A stretch of 8,747 bases of DNA from an uncultured Clostridia bacterium (GTDB taxonomy: Bacteria > Bacillota > Clostridia > Oscillospirales > Acutalibacteraceae), in the NCBI GenBank assembly GCA_937912045.1, contig CALDPI010000295.1, positions 1 through 8,747 on the forward strand, written 5' to 3'. A program made the position numbers and the translations under genes. The notes below the pieces were generated by a model. It saw nothing but the letters and a program-made list of their open reading frames with translations. It did not search any database and was not told where the DNA came from. Of the stretch, positions 5,489-8,747 are shown piece after piece. The number at the start of each line of letters is the position of its first letter. The first letter of the stretch is position 1.

Positions 5489-6466
5489 ATGAAAATAGCT
5501 ATCTGCGGCTATGGTAATTTAGGACGCGGTGTTGAATGTGCGGTTACCGCCGCAAAGGATATGGAGCTTTTTGCGGTCTTCACCAAGCGTGACCCATCCA
5601 CCGTCCATCCGCGCACCGACACGCCTGTTTATAACATTAAGGACATTTTAAAGTATAAGGACGAGATTGACGTTTTGGTGCTCTGCGCCGGAAGCGCCAC
5701 AGACCTGCCCGAAATGACACCGTTGCTTTCTAAGGATTTTTGCGTTGTGGACAGCTTTGACACACACGCGGCAATACCGACGCATTTCAAAAACGTTGAC
5801 GCTGCCGCAAAGTTGGGTGGAAAGCTTTCACTCATTTCTGCAGGCTGGGACCCCGGTATGTTCTCGATAAACCGCCTTTATGCCTCGGCTGTTTTGCCAA
5901 ACGGCAAGGACTACACCTTCTGGGGCAAGGGCGTAAGTCAGGGACATTCCGACGCTATCAGACGCATTGACGGTGTTTTGGATGCACGTCAGTACACCAT
6001 CCCGATTGAATCGGCACTGCAATCGGTAAGGCGCGGCGAAAGCCCCGAGTTTACCGCAAGGCAGAAGCATCTGCGCGAGTGCTTTGTTGTGGCAGAGGAA
6101 AACGCCGATAAGGCGCGCATTGAAAACGAAATCAAGACGATGCCCAACTACTTTGCAGATTATGACACGATAGTTCATTTTATCTCTATGGATGAGCTAA
6201 AGCGCGACCACAGCGCCCTCCCCCACGGCGGCTTTGTTATCCGCACGGGTGAAACGGGATATGACGGCGAGCACAAGCACGTTATTGAATACAGCCTGAA
6301 GCTTGACTCCAACCCCGAATTCACAGCCAGCGTTATTGTTTCTTACGCACGCGCCGTATTTAAAATGTACGAGCGTGGAACACGCGGCTGTGTGACGGTT
6401 TTTGACGTGGCACCTGCCGACCTTTCTCCCCTCTCGGCTGAGGAAATCCGCGCTACTATGCTATAA
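5489..6466 (+). CDS. ddh: meso-Diaminopimelate dehydrogenase
   Basis: 325 residues, matching the ~320-330 of known enzymes. It aminates L-2-tetrahydrodipicolinate with ammonia and NADPH directly to meso-DAP, replacing the succinylase, acetylase or aminotransferase branches. The N-terminal Rossmann motif is GYGNLG (G7, G9, G12), with TKRDP at 32-36 at the end of strand 2, as expected for NADP preference. The substrate domain shows D91, SAGWDPGM at 117-124 (W120, D121), WGKGVSQGHSDAIRRIDG at 145-162 and GETGYDGEHKHVIEY near 254-268, all characteristic of Ddh. AGAGGAA (5476-5482) lies 6 nt before ATG. It sits between dapA and lysA and so forms the middle of the pathway; dapB, which supplies its substrate, is absent from this window. 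Confidence 0.96.
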   Translation: MKIAICGYGNLGRGVECAVTAAKDMELFAVFTKRDPSTVHPRTDTPVYNIKDILKYKDEIDVLVLCAGSATDLPEMTPLLSKDFCVVDSFDTHAAIPTHFKNVDAAAKLGGKLSLISAGWDPGMFSINRLYASAVLPNGKDYTFWGKGVSQGHSDAIRRIDGVLDARQYTIPIESALQSVRRGESPEFTARQKHLRECFVVAEENADKARIENEIKTMPNYFADYDTIVHFISMDELKRDHSALPHGGFVIRTGETGYDGEHKHVIEYSLKLDSNPEFTASVIVSYARAVFKMYERGTRGCVTVFDVAPADLSPLSAEEIRATML

Positions 6467-6473
6467 GAAAGGA
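6466..6473 (+). promoter_or_regulatory. Ribosome-binding site supporting the TTG start of lysA
   Basis: AGAAAGGA lies 8 nt before TTG 6482-6484 and begins at the last base of the ddh stop codon. The first in-frame ATG (6503) is 29 nt away from it, too far for this site, so TTG is the likely initiator. Confidence 0.7.
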
Positions 6474-6481
6474 TTTTTCTT

Positions 6482-7801
6482 TTGAACGATTTGACACCAT
6501 TTATGCTTTGCGGCAATCTGTCAATATCCGATGACGGACATCTGCTTTTTGCAGGGCAGGATACTGCCGCACTTGCAAATGAATATGGCACGCCGCTTTA
6601 TCTTATGGATGAAGACCGCATACGCGAGCGCTGCCGCACCTACGTGGGCGCGGTTAGGCAGGCATTTGGCGATAAGGGACGCGTGCTTTACGCCTCTAAA
6701 GCGGCATCCTTCAAACGCATTTATGAAATTATGCGCGAGGAAGATATGGGGATTGACGTCGTTTCCTGCGGTGAGATTCGCACCGCCGAAAAGGCGAGCT
6801 ACCCCCTCTCTAACGCCTATTTCCATTCTAACAACAAGACCGACGCCGACATCGAATATGCGATGGACAGGGGTGTTGGATATTTTGTTGTGGACAACGC
6901 GGAAGAGCTTTTTGCCATAAACGGCATTGCAAAGAAAAAAGGCTGTGTTCAGCCTGTGCTTCTGCGCATTACCCCCGGCATTGACCCACACACCTATGAA
7001 GAGGTTGCGACGGGCAAGGTCGATTCGAAGTTCGGCTCCGCTATTGAGACGGGGCAGGCACTAAAAATAACCCAAACCGCGCTGTCGCTTGAAAATCTCA
7101 AGCTCGTCGGCTTTCATTGTCACGTTGGCTCGCAGGTTTTTGATTCATCTGTTTATATCGCAACGGTTGACGTTATGGTTCGGTTTTTATATGACGTTTC
7201 GGTCGCACTCGGCTTTAATGCAGAAAAGCTCGACCTTGGCGGCGGCTACGGCGTGAGATACGTGAGCGACGACCCGGAAATTGATATTGAGCAGAGCATT
7301 TTAGAGGTGGGCGAGCACGTTAAAAAATGTGTTGCACACTACGGCATACCGATGCCCGAAATCTGCTTTGAGCCGGGAAGAAGCATCGTTGCCGATGCAG
7401 GACTCACGCTTTACACCACAGGAACCGTCAAGAATATTCCCGGATATAAAACCTACGTTTCGGTTGACGGCGGAATGGCTGACAACCCGCGCTTCATACT
7501 CTATGGCTCTAAATACACCCTGCTTAACGCGCTTAAGCTCAAAGAAGCACACGATATGAGCTGCTCGGTTGTGGGACGCTGCTGCGAAAGCGGTGACATT
7601 ATTGCAGAGGACGTTAAAATGCCAAAAAGCACCTGCCGCGGCGACCTTATCGCCTGTCTTACGACCGGTGCTTATCACTACTCTATGGCATCCAACTATA
7701 ACCGAATTCCGCGTCCGCCTGTGGTTATGCTCAAAAACGACGAATCGTACGTCGCTGTGAGACGCGAAACGTTTGATGATGTTACTTCTCTCGATATATA
7801 A
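6482..7801 (+). CDS. lysA: Diaminopimelate decarboxylase (TTG start)
   Basis: 439 residues. This PLP enzyme decarboxylates meso-DAP to L-lysine, the last pathway step. Fold III (alanine-racemase-like) motifs in order: LYASKA with PLP lysine K73; HSNNKT at 115-120; RITPGIDPHTYEEVATGK at 162-179; GFHCHVGSQ at 210-218; DLGGGYG at 251-257 (phosphate-binding glycine loop); EPGR at 297-300; VDGGM at 328-332; the dimer-interface CESGD at 368-372, with C368 from the partner subunit completing the active site; and TTGAYHYSMASNYN near 394-407. Start is TTG, decided by the Shine-Dalgarno position; the alternative ATG 6503 would lose 7 residues. It is last gene of the riboswitch-controlled operon, 15 nt after ddh, and closed by a strong terminator. 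Confidence 0.96.
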   Translation: MNDLTPFMLCGNLSISDDGHLLFAGQDTAALANEYGTPLYLMDEDRIRERCRTYVGAVRQAFGDKGRVLYASKAASFKRIYEIMREEDMGIDVVSCGEIRTAEKASYPLSNAYFHSNNKTDADIEYAMDRGVGYFVVDNAEELFAINGIAKKKGCVQPVLLRITPGIDPHTYEEVATGKVDSKFGSAIETGQALKITQTALSLENLKLVGFHCHVGSQVFDSSVYIATVDVMVRFLYDVSVALGFNAEKLDLGGGYGVRYVSDDPEIDIEQSILEVGEHVKKCVAHYGIPMPEICFEPGRSIVADAGLTLYTTGTVKNIPGYKTYVSVDGGMADNPRFILYGSKYTLLNALKLKEAHDMSCSVVGRCCESGDIIAEDVKMPKSTCRGDLIACLTTGAYHYSMASNYNRIPRPPVVMLKNDESYVAVRRETFDDVTSLDI

Positions 7802-7830
7802 AAAACGCCTGTCAGTGACAGGCATTTTTT
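7801..7830. terminator. Operon terminator, usable in both directions
   Basis: An A run (7801-7805), stem GCCTGTC (7807-7813) with GACAGGC (7817-7823), a 3-nt loop, then a T run (7825-7830). It closes lysA and, on the other strand, the flavin reductase gene, whose stop codon (7831-7829) lies in the T run. Confidence 0.92.
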
Positions 7831-8326
7831 ATTCTTTTACATAAGTTTTAACTATTTCGCCTATGAGCATAAAATGACGGTCATCGGCAGGATACAGCTC
7901 TTTGCAGTCGCCATCTGTAAATGCCTCCGGCGAGAGGCGGTTACAATAGCGCTTTTTGCACACAAGCACAAGACGCGCCTCATCGAAAAAGACGGTACCG
8001 TCTGAAAATACGGGGGTAAGCCCTGTGAGTGCGGTTTTGTCAACGTCGCGTCCCGATTTGCTGCCGCAGACCGCGTGAATATCGCGCTTGTCGCCGTAAA
8101 AGGACAGGGTGAAATAGTCCTCCTGCTTCAGAAAATCCATTGTGTAGCGCTGTGGGCGCACCGCAATAACCACCGAATCCTTTGACCACATTTCGCCTAT
8201 AAAGCCCCAGCTTGCCGTCATCATATTATATTTGTTTTGGTTGCCTGCTGTGATGAGCATCCACTCATCTGCAATCATCTTGACGGCGTTGCCCTCGATT
8301 TCTTTAACGTTTACTTCTTTCCACAT
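7829..8326 (-). CDS. Flavin reductase family protein (FMN-binding split barrel)
   Basis: 165 residues. The pattern fits the flavin reductase-like/flavoredoxin domain: WMLITAGNQNKYNMMTASWGFIGEMW (21-47) with the NxMTxSW FMN-contact strand, then VVIAVRPQRYTMDFLKQEDYFTLSFYG (52-78). The family binds FMN and takes part in NAD(P)H-linked flavin or protein-cofactor reduction; the physiological partner is unknown. Four cysteines (C87, C118, C122, C141) are scattered with no iron-sulfur spacing. There is no signal peptide, so it is cytoplasmic. GGAGG (complement of 8335-8339) is 8 nt before ATG. It is transcribed alone, towards lysA, and no obvious promoter could be picked in the AT-rich 8340-8427 gap. 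The link with lysine synthesis is only positional. Confidence 0.85.
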   Translation of the reverse strand: MWKEVNVKEIEGNAVKMIADEWMLITAGNQNKYNMMTASWGFIGEMWSKDSVVIAVRPQRYTMDFLKQEDYFTLSFYGDKRDIHAVCGSKSGRDVDKTALTGLTPVFSDGTVFFDEARLVLVCKKRYCNRLSPEAFTDGDCKELYPADDRHFMLIGEIVKTYVKE

Positions 8327-8385
8327 AATCTCAACCTCCGTTTATTATATGTATGATAAAAAAGTGAATAATATAAAAATAGTTC

Positions 8386-8414
8386 TTGATTTTTGTTTTA
8401 TCTGTATGTATAAT
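8386..8414 (+). promoter_or_regulatory. Promoter of the tRNA-Ser gene
   Basis: TTGATT (8386-8391), 17-nt spacer, perfect TATAAT (8409-8414), 13 nt before the mature tRNA 5' end; transcription should start near 8421. Confidence 0.8.
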
Positions 8415-8427
8415 GGTATAGCAACTT

Positions 8428-8519
8428 GGAGAGATGGCTGAGCTGGTCTAAGGCGCACGACTGGAAATCGTGTAAGTGCTAATACCACTTCAGGGGTTCG
8501 AATCCCCTTCTCTCCGCCA
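8428..8519 (+). tRNA. tRNA-Ser (anticodon GGA), CCA encoded
   Basis: A 92-nt type II tRNA. Acceptor GGAGAGA (8428-8434) pairs with TCTCTCC (8509-8515), G8516 is the discriminator and CCA (8517-8519) is encoded. Anticodon stem CACGA/TCGTG (8456-8460, 8468-8472) encloses CTGGAAA with anticodon GGA at 8463-8465, reading UCC and UCU serine codons. The long variable arm AAGTG/CACTT (8474-8478, 8486-8490) is typical of serine tRNA. T arm: AGGGG, TTCGAAT loop, CCCCT (8492-8508). It has its own promoter and terminator. Its 3' end is duplicated downstream. Confidence 0.97.
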
Positions 8520-8555
8520 AATAAAATGAAAGCTCGTCCGTAAGGATGGGCTTTT
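8501..8555 (+). repeat. 55-bp direct repeat, copy 1 (tRNA-Ser 3' end plus terminator)
   Basis: Begins in the T loop of tRNA-Ser (AATCCCC...), runs through the acceptor strand, CCA and the terminator to CTTTT at 8555. It is identical over 55 bp to 8693-8747. The base before differs between copies (G at 8500, A at 8692). Confidence 0.95.
8529..8555 (+). terminator. tRNA-Ser terminator
   Basis: AAAGCTCGTCC (8529-8539), loop GTAA, GGATGGGCTTT (8544-8554) with two G-T wobbles, then T-rich sequence. It lies 10 nt after the encoded CCA. Confidence 0.85.
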
Positions 8556-8692
8556 ATTTTATTTCTCCCGAACACAGGGATTCGAACAAGGGCGGTTTGC
8601 CGTATGGCAAATTGCAACCTTTCGGTGAATGGTTGCAAAGCCCGTCGGCAACGAGCGTTAGCGAGGCGATAGCACACGGTAGGGTGCGGAAA
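8556..8692. other. Hairpin-rich non-coding segment between tRNA 3'-end repeats
   Basis: 137 nt with no credible gene. Visible structure: TTTGCC/GGCAAA hairpin with GTAT loop (8596-8611); TTGCAACC/GGTTGCAA (8612-8619, 8631-8638) with a further TTC/GAA pairing in the loop; and GGGC (8590-8593) with GCCC (8640-8643) enclosing both, a three-way-junction shape. GGGATTCGAAC (8577-8587) is the exact reverse complement of the T-arm stretch 8496-8506. The part after ~8590 is more GC-rich than its surroundings. It could be the body of a small tRNA-targeted element, a structured RNA, or scrambled tRNA-derived sequence. Confidence 0.6.
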
Positions 8693-8747
8693 AATCCCCT
8701 TCTCTCCGCCAAATAAAATGAAAGCTCGTCCGTAAGGATGGGCTTTT
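8693..8747 (+). repeat. 55-bp direct repeat, copy 2, ending at the window edge
   Basis: Identical to 8501-8555. It carries the last 19 nt of tRNA-Ser (from inside the T loop, including CCA) and the terminator, but no tRNA 5' part: the sequence before it (GTGCGGAAA) does not continue as a T arm. The repeat may extend past the window. Confidence 0.95.
8721..8747 (+). terminator. Second copy of the tRNA-Ser terminator
   Basis: Same hairpin as at 8529-8555, as part of the duplicated segment. It would stop any transcript reading through the 137-nt segment; its following T run is cut by the window end. Confidence 0.75.

Noticed and set aside
6521..6991. 156-residue minus-strand frame, with others opposite ddh and lysA
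   Set aside because: Antisense shadows of clear lysA and ddh coding sequence with no ribosome-binding signal or recognisable domain.
8335..8427. Promoter for the flavin reductase gene on the minus strand
   Set aside because: The only good -10 (TATAAT just before GGAGG) would leave no leader and lacks a -35 at proper spacing; other matches are weak in AT-rich DNA.
8345..8677. 110-residue minus-strand reading frame containing GEKGIRTPEVVLALTRFPVV
   Set aside because: It is the antisense of the tRNA-Ser gene and of the non-coding segment after it; such frames are a well-known false-gene artefact opposite serine tRNAs.
1..8747. CRISPR arrays, transposases, phage genes, toxin-antitoxin pairs
   Set aside because: None seen. 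The AbrB-like gene resembles an antitoxin fold, but no toxin gene adjoins it: its downstream neighbour is a convergent PIG-L gene, and upstream lies outside the window.

Overview
The window looks like chromosomal DNA of a low-to-mid GC Bacillota, most likely a gut-type Clostridia (Oscillospirales-like). The reasons are strong Shine-Dalgarno sites, canonical sigma-A promoters with extended -10 elements, A-tract/hairpin/T-tract intrinsic terminators, an L-box lysine riboswitch and a Ddh-type diaminopimelate pathway. No plasmid, phage structural, transposase, CRISPR or rRNA gene is visible.

Layout. The left part (1-2932) holds mostly short, independently transcribed genes. They are a small AbrB/SpoVT-type DNA-binding protein (+), a secreted, C-terminally membrane-anchored PIG-L/LmbE deacetylase-like protein (-), a 91-residue protein of unknown function (+), and a cytoplasmic-looking M14 zinc carboxypeptidase of the gamma-D-glutamyl-diamino acid endopeptidase type (-). 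Convergent neighbours share symmetrical bidirectional terminators. The PIG-L gene and the 91-residue gene are divergent and have back-to-back promoters. Next comes a tightly coupled pair, an ADP-ribose pyrophosphatase (Nudix) and a histidine phosphatase, whose stop and start overlap as TAATG.

The centre (4304-7830) is a complete transcription unit for diaminopimelate/lysine synthesis. It runs promoter, lysine riboswitch with mutually exclusive antiterminator and terminator, dapA, ddh, lysA and terminator. DapA makes hydroxy-tetrahydrodipicolinate, Ddh aminates tetrahydrodipicolinate directly to meso-DAP, and LysA decarboxylates meso-DAP to lysine. dapB, needed between DapA and Ddh, is not in the window. 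A flavin-reductase-family gene converges on lysA.

The right end (8386-8747) holds a tRNA-Ser(GGA) gene with its own promoter and terminator. The last 19 nt of the tRNA plus the terminator are repeated perfectly (55 bp) 192 nt downstream, at the very end of the window. Between the copies is a 137-nt, hairpin-rich, non-coding segment. This is the least ordinary part of the window. It could be a tiny tRNA-targeted insertion, a tandem repeat unit, or a deletion relic. I see no evidence of a new multigene system; the rest is recognisable housekeeping and accessory content.
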